DNA of 64,000 nt from Methanobacterium_B sp963703015 (GCA_963703015.1 OY969779.1:806001-870000); one strand, 5' to 3'; shown: positions 45,276-54,707, counted from the stretch's first letter. Notes: generated by a model not told the origin, from the sequence alone. Made by a program: numbers and translations.

Positions 45276-45517
45276 AAGATTCACCCTTCTCCTTTTTTTT
45301 GAATATTTGTACTATAAAAATTTTCCATATGATGGATAGCTGGGAATTTAACCCTTAAAAAAAAACCTGTTCATAATCGGTTACAAGTTTGATATTTGAT
45401 CCATTTAGAACTTAGTTAATTCAGTTTATTGATCATGATGATATAAAAACATGAACTAGGTGACCATGTCCCATCATTTATGGTTTTAGTTTCAAATCTT
45501 GATCCTGATTTGATGGT

Positions 45518-45841
45518 TTATGGTTCTCTTAAAAAGACCTGAAATGATTTAAATGGTTTTTTTGGAGGTGCACTTGGTTTTTCACCCTGATAAATTATTT
45601 TAACCTCATATCCCAGAGGAACGTCCTTAAATTTATTATCCAACACTGTTGATCCGAAAACATCCACTTCTCCATTTTCTGTTTCCAGGGTGTACTTGTT
45701 ACTGTGGTACATCCCGACATCTTCCTCCATACGTATGTACTTACCTGAAATTTCATCCCCCATTCTTACAGGTTTCCATACAACGTCCTCAGCATCCTTA
45801 ATCTCTTTCCATTCATTTTTGTTATCGGTATTTTTAGCCAT
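45518..45841 (-). CDS. Conserved OB-like protein of unknown function
   Basis: 107 residues. The pattern VWKPVRMGDEISGKYIRMEE, SNKYTLETENGEVDVFGSTVLD, VPLGYEVKIIYQGEK and FKSFQVFL resembles a small OB-fold protein, of a type I associate with archaeal and phage single-strand DNA-binding or replication-related proteins. Residues 1-20 are charged and probably disordered. It stands alone. The assignment is by general pattern only; no catalytic motif is visible. Confidence 0.65.
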   Translation of the reverse strand: MAKNTDNKNEWKEIKDAEDVVWKPVRMGDEISGKYIRMEEDVGMYHSNKYTLETENGEVDVFGSTVLDNKFKDVPLGYEVKIIYQGEKPSAPPKKPFKSFQVFLREP

Positions 45842-46301
45842 AAGAATCAGCCTGTTAATATATTAAAAAATTGTATTTTAGTTTTGGTGTTAGAAAATTA
45901 CTATTTTGTAAATATAATAAGTAGTTTGTGAGAAAATGAATCCTCTATTTTATTATGTTGAATGGACTGTATTTTTTTTGTCCACAATTTCTTGAAAAAA
46001 TTTGTCTGAAAAATGGTTTTATTTTATGATGTCAACTCATTTCATACCATATATTTTTAAGTCTTCACTAATAAATGATGGAACATACTGAATATTATTG
46101 AATGAAGTTTTGAGTTTTGTTTGATTTGATTCCATATCAACAAGATTAATATAATGTGATCTACAAATTTACACTTTCTTGAGGAAAGATTATTTGATGT
46201 TCTAATGGAAACTAGTGAATAAAGTAGTTCGACTTCATGCAGATAAAATTTTCAAAAATTTAAAAAAAAAAACATTTATATTCAAGCTTAGAGGTGAAAT
46301 T
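45842..46301. other. Intergenic region upstream of rps8e
   Basis: About 460 AT-rich bases between divergent genes. A TATA-like CATTTATATTC at 46271-46281 is close to the S8e start; another AT-rich stretch lies around 46045-46056. No credible open frame: the longer S8e reading frame from 46215 is not conserved in composition. No RNA gene seen. Confidence 0.45.
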
Positions 46302-46682
46302 ATGGCAATTTGGCAAGGAAAATCATTAAGAAAACCAACAGGGGCTAGATCAAAGTCCAACAGAAACAAAAGAAATATGGAATTCGGTAGGGACCCTGCA
46401 GAAACCAAAATTGGAGATCGTAAGGTTAAAAAGATAAGAACCAAAGGTGGTAACACCAAAACAAGATTATCCAACGATACCAACATCAACGTGGTCGACC
46501 CTAAAACCAACAAGGTACAGGTCGCAGAGATAAGCACAGTTGTTGAAAACACAGCAAACACTCACTTTGTAAGAAGGAACATCATAACCAAAGGTGCCGT
46601 AGTAGAAACCAATCTTGGAAGGGTTAAAGTAACCTCAAGACCTGGTCAAGACGGCATGATAAATGGTGTGCTTGTTGAATGA
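46302..46682 (+). CDS. rps8e: 30S ribosomal protein S8e
   Basis: 126 residues. AIWQGKSLRKPTGARSKSNR is the typical start, KIRTKGGNTKTRLSND the conserved core, and GRVKVTSRPGQDGMINGVLVE the end. ATG 46302 has AGGTGA five bases upstream. Its last 20 bases overlap the polB2 open frame, an arrangement shared in Methanobacteriales. Confidence 0.96.
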   Translation: MAIWQGKSLRKPTGARSKSNRNKRNMEFGRDPAETKIGDRKVKKIRTKGGNTKTRLSNDTNINVVDPKTNKVQVAEISTVVENTANTHFVRRNIITKGAVVETNLGRVKVTSRPGQDGMINGVLVE

Positions 46683-47322
46683 ACAAATTTTAAACAAAGT
46701 CGAAGAGTTCCTAGGGGATGTGAATAAAAACCTCCCTGAAGGAATGGAACTCGAGTACGAAGGTTTCTATGAGAGAGGATTCTTTGTTACCAAGAAGAGG
46801 TACGCACTCATAGAAAACAAAAATATTGTTGTGAAAGGCTTGGAACTGGTCAGACGTGACTGGGCTCCTGTTGCCAAAAAAACTCAGGAACTGGTTTTAA
46901 GAGCTATTCTCGAGGAAGCTAATCCTAAGAAAGCTGCTAAAATCATTAAATCTGTGGTGGAAGAGATCAAAGAGGGAAAAATACCCCTGGAAGATCTGGT
47001 GATCCATACACAGATTACTAAAAATCCTGAAGATTATGTTCAGATGGCCCCCCATGTACTGGCTGCAAAAAGGGCCATTGCGAATGGAAGAAAAGTTTCG
47101 AGGGGATCCATCATCCGCTACGTTATTGTGAAGGGTAAAGACCCTATAAGCAAACGTGCAATTCCCCTAGAAGATGTTGATGTTTCAAATTACGATCCAA
47201 CCTACTACATAGAAAATCAAGTTCTTCCAGCTGTTTCAAGAATTGTTGAAGCCATAGGTTATTCAAAGGAAGACTTACTTCACAAAGAAAAGCAGGTTAG
47301 TCTAGATGCATATTTCTCTTAG
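46663..47322 (+). CDS. polB2: DNA polymerase B small subunit (C-terminal part of split PolB)
   Basis: 219 residues matching only the C-terminal palm/thumb portion of family B DNA polymerase: FVTKKRYALIE with the conserved KKRY, then IVVKGLELVRRDWAPVAKKTQE, VIHTQITKNPEDY and GSIIRYVIVKG. The exonuclease and catalytic Asp motifs are absent. Methanothermobacter has the same split, with PolB1 (MTH1208) and PolB2 (MTH208) forming one enzyme. The large subunit is not in this window. The start is uncertain: ATG 46663 or one of the TTG codons at 46672/46675, all within the end of rps8e. Downstream of S8e and translationally coupled to it. Confidence 0.92.
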   Translation: MVCLLNEQILNKVEEFLGDVNKNLPEGMELEYEGFYERGFFVTKKRYALIENKNIVVKGLELVRRDWAPVAKKTQELVLRAILEEANPKKAAKIIKSVVEEIKEGKIPLEDLVIHTQITKNPEDYVQMAPHVLAAKRAIANGRKVSRGSIIRYVIVKGKDPISKRAIPLEDVDVSNYDPTYYIENQVLPAVSRIVEAIGYSKEDLLHKEKQVSLDAYFS

Positions 47323-47467
47323 GAATTAGATCTTGGGGGTAGAAGATGTTAAAATTATTTTACTCAAAATATTTGAAACAAGTATTGATCAATAAATTTA
47401 GTTTTGTTTTTAGTTTTTTTAATTGTCCAATGATTTGTGGTTCAGATAAAGAAAGGTTGGTGCAACC

Positions 47468-48148
47468 ATGATAAAAGCTGTTTTTCTCGATATTGATGAT
47501 ACAATTTACAACACATCAGAATTTGCTAAACTTGCAAGAAAAGCGGCATTAAATGCCATGATAGATGCAGGTCTACCATTATCACATGAAGATGCCTACA
47601 AACTTTTAAGGGAAATTATAAAAGAAAAGGGTTCAAATTACAATAAACATTTGAATGTGCTGACAAAAAGAGTGTTTGGAGAAGAAAAACCATTATTAAT
47701 AGCTGTGGGTATGATAACTTACCACAACGTTAAATTTGCTCTTTTAAGGTTGTTCCCAAACACCATGCCCACCTTGATAGATCTTAAATCTAAGGGTTAC
47801 AAACTGGGTGTAATATCCAATGGTTTGACAATTAAACAGTACGAAAAACTGGTTAGATTGGGTCTGCATCATTTCTTTGATTTTGTGATCACGTCTGAAG
47901 AGGCTGGAGTTGAAAAACCAGACATTAAAATTTATGAACTGGCTATGGAAAGGATGGGATGTGAACCTGAAAATTCTGTTATGATCGGTAACAACTTCCA
48001 AGATGATATCCTGGGAGCTATAGATGCTGGTATGTCTGCCATTTATCTTACACCCGGACTAACAGAACTTGAAAAAGAAACAATTAAAGAACGTGGAATC
48101 GATCTTGACATAGTATCAGATATTGGAGACATTAGAAAAATACTTTGA
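47468..48148 (+). CDS. HAD-superfamily hydrolase (CTE7/TIGR02253 type)
   Basis: 226 residues. Motif I FLDIDDTIYNT has the nucleophile Asp8 and acid/base Asp10, motif II is VISNGL, motif III the Lys of GVEKPDIK, motif IV MIGNNFQDDILGA. The alpha-helical cap between motifs I and II is of subclass I. An archaeal group of small-molecule phosphatases with unassigned substrate. No indel. Stands between polB2 and the AAA ATPase, all rightward. Confidence 0.9.
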   Translation: MIKAVFLDIDDTIYNTSEFAKLARKAALNAMIDAGLPLSHEDAYKLLREIIKEKGSNYNKHLNVLTKRVFGEEKPLLIAVGMITYHNVKFALLRLFPNTMPTLIDLKSKGYKLGVISNGLTIKQYEKLVRLGLHHFFDFVITSEEAGVEKPDIKIYELAMERMGCEPENSVMIGNNFQDDILGAIDAGMSAIYLTPGLTELEKETIKERGIDLDIVSDIGDIRKIL

Positions 48149-48233
48149 TAACAAACAAAAAAACCACAAATCTTATAATAACATGAAATGGATATTGGAG
48201 TATATTCATTGTTATTATTTTGGGGGCGGTTGA

Positions 48234-49781
48234 ATGAGTTATTATCATGATTCTAAAATGGAGCAAATATTTGAAGGTCTGAAACAGCCAAAAACTATTG
48301 AGGGCATTCAGCTATCTGAATCCTTTATTAAAGATTTAATTTTGAAGATTTTAACAAACTTTGGTACTGTGAAAACAAGTACCATCAACGATATTACCAA
48401 TATACATTGGGATATTCTTGAGAAATGCCTTGGAAGTCTGGAGAAGGAAGGATTATGTGCTCCAGTGAGTGGAAGTTTTCTTTTTTCCAGTGTTCAGTAC
48501 AGTATTTCTAAAAAAGGCCGTGAAAAGAGCAGGGGAATTAGTGAAGAAAATCCATACATTGGTGTGGCTCCTGTTAGTTACGAAGACTACTACCAAATTA
48601 TGGATGCCCAACTCAAGGGCAGATATCCCATTAAAATACCTAAGGAAGTTATTGCATCAACCTTTGATGATGTTGTTGGAGTTGAAGACGCAAAAGAATC
48701 CCTTATTGAATCCTGTATTATTGGCAAGGGAATTTTTATCTACGGACCTCCGGGTACAGGTAAAACATTTTTAACTGCTAAGATGTCGGATCTATTACCT
48801 CCTGTAATCATTCCAAAATTTTTGGAGTTCGGTGGTAAGATCATACAGATCTACGATCCAGATTTCCATAAGAAATGTCCTGAACAGCCTGAAGATCCTA
48901 GATGGGTTAAAATCCACGCACCATTTGTATTAACAGGTTCAGAACTTAATTTGAACAAACTTGAAACCAATTACAATGCTACAAAGGGTGTTTATGAAAC
49001 CTCGCCCATAATCAAGGCCAATGGAGGAATACTACTCATTGATGATCTTGGTAGGCAGAGGGATGATCATGACTTGATACTCAACAGACTCATCGTTCCA
49101 ATGGAAAATAAGAAGGATGTGATCTATGTAAGGGGTATACCTGTAACAGTGCACTGTAACTTCATCCCTGCATTTTCAACCAACCTGGACATAAGCATCA
49201 TGGATGAAGCTCATCTTAGAAGGGCACCATTACATGTTTTCCTTAAAAATCCACCCATAGATGATGTGGCAGAAGTTTTCAAGATAAACCTTGATTATCT
49301 GAAGGAAGATTATGATGATGAGGTTATAGAAGGGTTTAAAAATATTTACTGTGATTGTGATGATGGTGGAGAAGGTCTCAACCCAACCTTTGCACATGCA
49401 AGGGATGTGGCCCAAATCTGTCAAGCTGTGCGAATAAATCAGGAAAAAGAAAAGGTAGACTGTGATGTGCTTGAAGATGCTCTCCAAAGACATATTCTTA
49501 TTGTTCTTCAGAGAATGAACATAGACATCGCCCAGATAACCCGTAAAACACGTTCTTTCAGGATTAAAACATCCCAGATTGAGGAGGCCAAACATGCCAT
49601 CCGAAACTTCGGAGCATCCAAAATGAGCCACGAATCTGAAGCTGTTATCATTGATATCGATGACAACATAACTCCTGTTCAGCTTGCAGAATATCTGCAC
49701 AACTCAGGCATCGAAATAGATAGAATAGACATGATAGCAGAATCAGAAAAGGAGATTAAGCGTACAATTTTTGATTTTTAA
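48234..49781 (+). CDS. AAA+ ATPase with N-terminal winged helix
   Basis: 515 residues. Residues about 30-100 form a winged-helix-like domain (TSTINDITNIHWDILEKCLG, then SLEKEGLCAPVSG). The AAA+ core has Walker A GPPGTGKT at 171-178, Walker B GGILLIDD at 264-271, and a sensor-like AFSTNLD. The 150-residue C-terminal region contains HARDVAQICQA and a small beta/alpha end domain. It resembles archaeal/bacterial ATPases near the MoxR or chaperone-like classes but I do not assign a role. A good G-rich ribosome binding site precedes the ATG. Stands alone after the HAD gene. Confidence 0.75.
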   Translation: MSYYHDSKMEQIFEGLKQPKTIEGIQLSESFIKDLILKILTNFGTVKTSTINDITNIHWDILEKCLGSLEKEGLCAPVSGSFLFSSVQYSISKKGREKSRGISEENPYIGVAPVSYEDYYQIMDAQLKGRYPIKIPKEVIASTFDDVVGVEDAKESLIESCIIGKGIFIYGPPGTGKTFLTAKMSDLLPPVIIPKFLEFGGKIIQIYDPDFHKKCPEQPEDPRWVKIHAPFVLTGSELNLNKLETNYNATKGVYETSPIIKANGGILLIDDLGRQRDDHDLILNRLIVPMENKKDVIYVRGIPVTVHCNFIPAFSTNLDISIMDEAHLRRAPLHVFLKNPPIDDVAEVFKINLDYLKEDYDDEVIEGFKNIYCDCDDGGEGLNPTFAHARDVAQICQAVRINQEKEKVDCDVLEDALQRHILIVLQRMNIDIAQITRKTRSFRIKTSQIEEAKHAIRNFGASKMSHESEAVIIDIDDNITPVQLAEYLHNSGIEIDRIDMIAESEKEIKRTIFDF

Positions 49782-50107
49782 TCAAAACTTTTCTCCCCCT
49801 TATTTTGCACCAAATTTTATTTTAAATCTGTTTAATAGGCCTAAGACATATTTAAACCTCAAAACTTGGGTTTACATGAAAATCATACTATGGGATGACA
49901 GCCCATCCATGGGAACCATATCAACTCAAAGTAGTCTGATGAGTTTTTTTTGCGACTGGAGATATGCACCCTAAAAAAAATACCTAAAATATATATCCCT
50001 CAATACCATACTATTATGAAATTTAAATTAATAAATGGAAATTATCTATTATATTAGAACTAAATTTTTAAAATTTATTCATCAAAAAGTTTTCTGAAGT
50101 GATCCAA
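49782..50107. other. Intergenic region
   Basis: About 325 AT-rich bases. A 32-codon open frame from ATG 49876 has no ribosome binding site and is not called. A short hairpin-like TGGG...CCCA occurs at 49891-49905. No RNA gene recognised. Confidence 0.4.
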
Positions 50108-50290
50108 ATGGCAAATCCATCGGCAATATTATTTTCTCACATAATTCCACCAATAATGGCAGTAATAAGTGTTATACTCATTTGTGCAGGGGTTATGGAT
50201 AAAAAGAATGTTTACACAATAATCGGAATTGTACTGTTCTTTGCAGCAGGTATCATTCCATTCTTAATACTTCCATTCCTGTTGAATTGA
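50108..50290 (+). CDS. Small two-helix membrane protein
   Basis: 60 residues with two hydrophobic helices (PPIMAVISVILICAGVM and YTIIGIVLFFAAGIIPFLIL) separated by DKKN. Family not recognised. AGTGATCC lies just upstream of the ATG. The helix-loop-helix pattern and clean frame support coding, but it could not be confirmed by homology. Convergent with the next gene. Confidence 0.55.
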   Translation: MANPSAILFSHIIPPIMAVISVILICAGVMDKKNVYTIIGIVLFFAAGIIPFLILPFLLN

Positions 50291-50361
50291 AAAAATAAAC
50301 AAAATTATTCACTACTTTCTTTTTTAGTTGTTACTTCAATTAATTGAATTAAAATTTAAGC

Positions 50362-50787
50362 TTACACAATATCTTCCATGTACGCTTCAATCTGTAGGTT
50401 GCTACCATCTACCTTTATCTCATAATCGTCTTCGAAGATGAGTTTTGTTCTCAATGATCCGCATGTTTCACTGTGGAATGTGTCGAAGTATATTTCTCCA
50501 TAGTCCAGCAGTCTTTTTCCTATTATTTCTTCGATATCCACGGGATTGTTGAAATTGTCACAGGCTGCGAAATCCATATTTGTTGCTTTGATGCATACAT
50601 TGTAGGTATTTTCTATATCGATCTGGTCAGTGTCTTCAAAGCATAAAACGATCTGTTCAACAATGCTTGTGTCGCCTTCAGCTAATTTGGGCAATATCCT
50701 TTGGCATTTAACCAGTTTTTCCCCACGCGATTTTAACAGATTTCTATGAAAGTTGTCCACTATTCTCTGCTCAATTTCTTCAATCAT
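50362..50787 (-). CDS. Conserved hypothetical protein
   Basis: 141 residues, acidic, mixed alpha/beta, not recognised. It starts MIEEIEQRIVDNFHRNLL, contains CFEDTDQIDIENTYNVC and ends with the beta-rich LIFEDDYEIKVDGSNLQIEA. ATG 50787 follows GGAG by nine bases; the frame extends to a TTG at 50802. Four Cys residues are spaced without an obvious metal motif. Function unknown. Confidence 0.6.
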   Translation of the reverse strand: MIEEIEQRIVDNFHRNLLKSRGEKLVKCQRILPKLAEGDTSIVEQIVLCFEDTDQIDIENTYNVCIKATNMDFAACDNFNNPVDIEEIIGKRLLDYGEIYFDTFHSETCGSLRTKLIFEDDYEIKVDGSNLQIEAYMEDIV

Positions 50788-50994
50788 ATCACAATACTCC
50801 AAAGGTTCTGATTAACCATTTAATGTATTCAACTAATAAATATTGATGTTTTAAATTTTCATAGGAATAACATCATAAAAAAAATATTTCAATTAATAAA
50901 CTGAACATGACATGTCCCCAAAATAGTTTGAGTGATTTGTATTGTATTTGGGTTAAAAATCTGATCCAATTTATGATTTGATTTAAAACTGTGT

Positions 50995-51900
50995 TTAAAT
51001 ATCTTTTATTCCCTGGTTTTTAAGTCTTTCAAGTATTTTTTTGTTGTTTCCCTTGAAAACACCTATGGTTTCTAGTTTCATTGTGGACACCATTGATGCG
51101 AAAATTCCACAGGATTTTGGACTGTAACCTTCAACCCTCTTAGATGCGTAGGCCGCCATATATGTGTCACCTAATCCTGTTGGATCCATTGTTTGCTTGG
51201 GCGGAAATGCATGGATTCTGTAGTGTTCATTGGATCGTGCCGAGTAGATCAAAGCTCCTCTATCTCCTCTGGTAATAATTATCTCATTTGGTCCAAACTT
51301 CGAAAGTTGTTTAGAAATTGTTTCAAGATCATGCCCCCTAAAATCAGTGATGATCCCTGCTTCGGCCTCATCTAAAAACAGCAATTCAACATGTTTCAAG
51401 AATTTAGGAAAATCTTCCCAGGGTTTTAATATGATTTCATCTTCACAAAGATGTCTTAAGTATCCCTGAGCACCCATGTAAATGGGCACATCATGTTTGG
51501 CAATGTGTTTCACAGTTTCCAGGGGAATATCTGTGGGGGAGAGTGGACAGAGAATTGCAGCATCGTAGGATTCAATGGATTCTGGAAGATCTTCTGGAAG
51601 CACTGGATTGTCAGGTACCCTTGCCCTCTGCACACGGTGGTTTAGATCATGGTTGGGATAGATATTTTCAAATTCCATTGTTTCATCCACAAAAACCGGG
51701 AGCAAATTGGCATCCTCTGGAAATGCATTCAAGAGATCTGTGTCGGATTTAGACAGGGGTATCGCCGCTGTTATGTCCATGTTAAAACTTGAAAATACAG
51801 CGGATTGAAAGTAAACAGCACCGCCTGTATGGTGGTACATCATTCCATCCCTTTTTATTGTGTCCCTTGTAACTGGACCTATGATCATGAACCTGGCCAT
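50995..51900 (-). CDS. PfkB-family sugar/nucleoside kinase
   Basis: 301 residues. The C-terminal ATP/catalytic motif DPTGLGDTYMAAYASKR contains the Asp base and GxGD anion hole of ribokinase-type kinases. MIIGPVTRDTI and HHTGGAVYFQSAVFSS at the N-terminus are the substrate side. Archaeal members phosphorylate nucleosides or sugars; the substrate here is not deducible. AGGTGA precedes the ATG. The neighbour is the HisA/F-like gene, 48 bases upstream. Confidence 0.85.
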   Translation of the reverse strand: MARFMIIGPVTRDTIKRDGMMYHHTGGAVYFQSAVFSSFNMDITAAIPLSKSDTDLLNAFPEDANLLPVFVDETMEFENIYPNHDLNHRVQRARVPDNPVLPEDLPESIESYDAAILCPLSPTDIPLETVKHIAKHDVPIYMGAQGYLRHLCEDEIILKPWEDFPKFLKHVELLFLDEAEAGIITDFRGHDLETISKQLSKFGPNEIIITRGDRGALIYSARSNEHYRIHAFPPKQTMDPTGLGDTYMAAYASKRVEGYSPKSCGIFASMVSTMKLETIGVFKGNNKKILERLKNQGIKDI

Positions 51901-51948
51901 GGTTTCACCTTAAAAAAACTGTTAAATCCTTAGAACCATTGAGTTTAA

Positions 51949-52620
51949 TTAAAAATCACCGTTGTGGATGGCTGTTCCAACCAGGAATTTATTGACTCCA
52001 AGTTTTTCAAGTGTCTCAATGGTTGTCTTTGTAACTCCTCCACCCACGGTTAACTGGGTGTCCATATGTTTGAAACGATTCACCATTGCCTCATCAAAAC
52101 CAGAATTGGTTCCAACTCTTGAAACATCCAGAATTATGACTTCGGCAGGATTGTGTTTTTCAATTATTCCCATCACATCTTCAAAGTTGAGATTCATATG
52201 TTTAGAGAGCACTTCACCATCAACCAGATCAACACTCAATACAAGGGAATTTTTAGGGTTCTGGGAAAATATTTGCCCTATTTCTTCCATGCTCTCAAGT
52301 GTTTCAGTGGCAACTATGATCTTTTCTGCATTGTCAACAACTACTTCAATGTCTTGGTGGTTGGTGATTCCTGCATCTAACATGACAGGGATGGTTTTGT
52401 TTATTTTCTTCACAATCTCCTGATTTGAACCTGTTCCTTCGATTGAGTCCAGATCCGCGATGTAAAGTTCAGTGTAGCCCGCTTTTTTAATTGCTTCTGC
52501 AATTTTTATGGGATCTGAAGAGTTTGTGAAAACTGTTTTAAGTGGTTTGTAGGTTTCCCTTTTACCTGACTTACCAGCCACTGCCAACCCATTTTTAAGG
52601 TCTAAAACTGGAGTTATCAT
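51949..52620 (-). CDS. HisA/HisF-related TIM-barrel protein
   Basis: 223 residues of the hisAF_rel group (TIGR00734). MITPVLDLKNGLAVAGKSG replaces the HisA start, YIADLDSIEG and LTVGGGVTKTTIETL give the two phosphate-binding halves of the barrel. It is not histidine HisA itself, since it lacks standard HisA segments. The reaction in methanogens is not established to my knowledge. Transcribed with, and just upstream of, the PfkB-type kinase. Confidence 0.82.
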   Translation of the reverse strand: MITPVLDLKNGLAVAGKSGKRETYKPLKTVFTNSSDPIKIAEAIKKAGYTELYIADLDSIEGTGSNQEIVKKINKTIPVMLDAGITNHQDIEVVVDNAEKIIVATETLESMEEIGQIFSQNPKNSLVLSVDLVDGEVLSKHMNLNFEDVMGIIEKHNPAEVIILDVSRVGTNSGFDEAMVNRFKHMDTQLTVGGGVTKTTIETLEKLGVNKFLVGTAIHNGDF

Positions 52621-52678
52621 GGTAATTATTTCCTTTAAAATTAAAATAAAATATTATTTTGATGGGATATTTCCCTAT

Positions 52679-52939
52679 TTAATCAGCCAAATAACTGTCT
52701 ATTTGGGTGATTGCATGGTTTGCAGCTTCTTCTGCAATTGTGTTGTCGGATTTTGACAGGGGATCGAATTTAATATCAATGTCTATGTCAACATCTAACC
52801 CCTTATCATAATCAAGTTCGACCTTGATGTCAAGGTCTAATATTTCTTTTTTTGAAACCCGTGAATAGATGAAGGTTTCTGCAGATTTAACTGCTAATTC
52901 TGAAATTTCATCTAATTCCTGGTCTGAAAGTTTCCTCAA
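52679..52939 (-). CDS. DUF3194 domain protein
   Basis: 86 residues, acidic, with a KVELDYDKGLDVDIDIDIKFD stretch of alternating Asp and hydrophobics. The TTG start at 52939 overlaps the prefoldin beta stop (A-TTG-A). Its place directly after prefoldin beta is conserved in archaea. No known function. Last gene of the superoperon. Confidence 0.85.
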   Translation of the reverse strand: MRKLSDQELDEISELAVKSAETFIYSRVSKKEILDLDIKVELDYDKGLDVDIDIDIKFDPLSKSDNTIAEEAANHAITQIDSYLAD

Positions 52940-53301
52940 TTACCTAACCCCGGGTTCATTCCTGATCCCTGCATTGCTTCTTGTAAAGAATTTTGCATTT
53001 CCTGTAGTTTAGCCATTATACGTTCTTCCTGGCGGCTTACAGTTTTTTCTCTTAATTTTAGGGTTTCTATTTTTTCTTCGAGTTCTTCGTTGATCTCGTC
53101 CCTGTTAACTTTAATTAGAAGGTTTCCTGCAGTTTTGTAGACATCGGATTCTTCATCAGTTTTTTTCAATTCTTCCAGAGCCTTTTCAGTTTCTTTTATC
53201 TGCATGTCAACACTCTGTTTTTGCATTGTAATTGCCTGAGCCTGTTGTTGTGCCTGCTGGAATTGTGCTATTTGATGTTGGATATTTTTTGGAAGTTCCA
53301 T
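52936..53301 (-). CDS. pfdB: Prefoldin beta subunit
   Basis: 121 residues. Prefoldin hexamers hold unfolded proteins for the thermosome. The two coiled-coil arms (PKNIQHQIAQFQQAQQQAQA and LKLREKTVSRQEERIMAKLQ) flank a beta-hairpin region with GNLLIKVNRDEI. GAGGTGA precedes the ATG. Lies between pcc1 and the DUF3194 gene. Confidence 0.95.
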   Translation of the reverse strand: MELPKNIQHQIAQFQQAQQQAQAITMQKQSVDMQIKETEKALEELKKTDEESDVYKTAGNLLIKVNRDEINEELEEKIETLKLREKTVSRQEERIMAKLQEMQNSLQEAMQGSGMNPGLGN

Positions 53302-53391
53302 ATTAAATCACCTCATTTTTCAATGAAATTATATTATTTACTTTGTACCTTTTAGTAAAACTTATGATGAACTACACATCATAGTTTAGAT

Positions 53392-53658
53392 CTATTTTTT
53401 AAGACCAAGTATTTCTGAAGATAGTTTGATCCATCTTAAGTAGGAATTTAAAGAAGCTCGGAAGGATGCACTGTCTTGAGATTCTATATGTATCAGCAGA
53501 TTGTTTCCATCCTTTTTAATACTAACAGATGTTCTGTCAGAGGGATGTCCTTCAATTTCTGGTTCGATTGAACCCAGTACCACTTCAACATCTTCTGGAT
53601 CTTCAAACTCGAAAACCAGTTCTGTTCTTGTGCCTGCCAGAACATTTGAAGAACTCAA
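53392..53658 (-). CDS. pcc1: KEOPS complex subunit Pcc1
   Basis: 88 residues. Pcc1 dimerises the KEOPS complex that makes t6A in tRNA. TELVFEFEDPEDVEVVLGSIEPE and SFRASLNSYLRWIKLS are the conserved strand-helix segments. TTG start with GGAGG nine bases upstream, right after the Brix stop. Normal length for archaea. Confidence 0.9.
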   Translation of the reverse strand: MSSSNVLAGTRTELVFEFEDPEDVEVVLGSIEPEIEGHPSDRTSVSIKKDGNNLLIHIESQDSASFRASLNSYLRWIKLSSEILGLKK

Positions 53659-53661
53659 AAT

Positions 53662-54153
53662 CTACTGCCTCCATCCCTTTATGAATATCTTCGGATCAGT
53701 TAAACTGCCGTCATCTGCATAAAATTCAATTGTAGCAGCATTAGATTCATCTGATGCCTTTAATAGCATGAGATTTTTAAATTCCGAACCCTTGGTTAAA
53801 CTGGGAATGTTGAATATGTCTCGAAGTCCTTCCAGTTCATTTAATTCACTGTAGAATTTCAGATCCTTCAGTTTTACCCTGCTCTTAGATCCTGAATTGT
53901 TATCAAGACCCACAGTAATATCAAGAGAAAGTATAAGTTCTCCATCTTCTTTGTGAAAGTCAATCCTACTAGGATTTCCCTTCATTTGGGATATTACGGC
54001 TGTTTTGTCGTAACCCATTTCAGAAGATTTAATTAAAACGTCCCGGAGACTCATTTTTCCCCTGTTGGTATAACTGGAGTTAAGGACTCTGACCAAACTT
54101 TTACAGAAGGATCTTGTCCTTTGGGAAGGTTTCCTCGACGTTGTTATCAGCAT
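53662..54153 (-). CDS. Brix domain ribosome-biogenesis protein
   Basis: 163 residues. MLITTSRKPSQRTRSFCKSL and LSSYTNRGKMSLRD-like segments are the IMP4/Brix RNA-binding signature, and the GNPSRIDFH strand follows. Archaeal Brix proteins assist rRNA processing and large-subunit assembly. It sits between rpoP and pcc1 in the superoperon. Confidence 0.9.
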   Translation of the reverse strand: MLITTSRKPSQRTRSFCKSLVRVLNSSYTNRGKMSLRDVLIKSSEMGYDKTAVISQMKGNPSRIDFHKEDGELILSLDITVGLDNNSGSKSRVKLKDLKFYSELNELEGLRDIFNIPSLTKGSEFKNLMLLKASDESNAATIEFYADDGSLTDPKIFIKGWRQ

Positions 54154-54169
54154 GGTTAATAATTGAATA

Positions 54170-54301
54170 TTATCTTGCTTTTATACTACGCCTTACAGGA
54201 GGAATTTCTTTAAACAGAATTCTGTACCTGCAACTAGGACATTTAGACTCGGTGTAACCCTTGATATCTACCAGTGTTCCACAGTTCCCACATTTATACA
54301 A
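54170..54301 (-). CDS. rpoP: RNA polymerase subunit P
   Basis: 43-residue zinc-ribbon subunit (Rpb12 homologue) of archaeal RNA polymerase. YKCGNCGTLVDI and SKCPSCRYRILFK supply the two CxxC pairs. The start is TTG at 54301 with GGAGG eight bases upstream; the stop of L37Ae is one base away. Small enough to be missed by simple open-frame cut-offs; motif, position after L37Ae and conserved neighbours make it secure. Confidence 0.92.
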   Translation of the reverse strand: MYKCGNCGTLVDIKGYTESKCPSCRYRILFKEIPPVRRSIKAR

Positions 54302-54302
54302 T

Positions 54303-54572
54303 TTATAATCCTCCAACTATTCTTTTTATGTTCCTTGCAGCTGTTTTACCCATTGGAGTTGCTGGAAGGTAAGCTCCGCCTGTGAATACGTTACCGCATT
54401 TTCTGCATTTCCATATTCCTGCTGAAACCCTTTTTACTGCTGGTCTATCACACTGAGGACAAACATGTTTCACCTTCATGTTTTCTTCGACTGATTTGAC
54501 TGTCCTTTTGGCTTTTCTTCCATATCTTGCACCGAATCTACCGGTTATGCCTACTTTTTTAGTTCTTGCCAT
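54303..54572 (-). CDS. rpl37a: 50S ribosomal protein L37Ae
   Basis: 89 residues. GITGRFGARYGRKAKRTVKS start, and zinc ligands in CPQCDRP and CRKCGNVF, followed by GGAYLPATPMGKTA. Full length. AAGGTGATATAAA precedes the ATG. First gene after the exosome genes, 135 bases downstream of rrp42. Confidence 0.96.
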   Translation of the reverse strand: MARTKKVGITGRFGARYGRKAKRTVKSVEENMKVKHVCPQCDRPAVKRVSAGIWKCRKCGNVFTGGAYLPATPMGKTAARNIKRIVGGL

Positions 54573-54707
54573 TTTATATCACCTTGATTAATTTTAATTC
54601 TTGAAAATATCTAATTTTAATTGGTAATCCATAAAAAAAAATTTATGAAAAATTCAATTATGAATGTCTAGATCATAGAATTTGAAATTCCACAGTTATA
54701 AATGCAT

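Noticed and set aside
49876..49974. 32-codon open frame after the AAA ATPase
   Set aside because: No ribosome binding site and no recognisable pattern.
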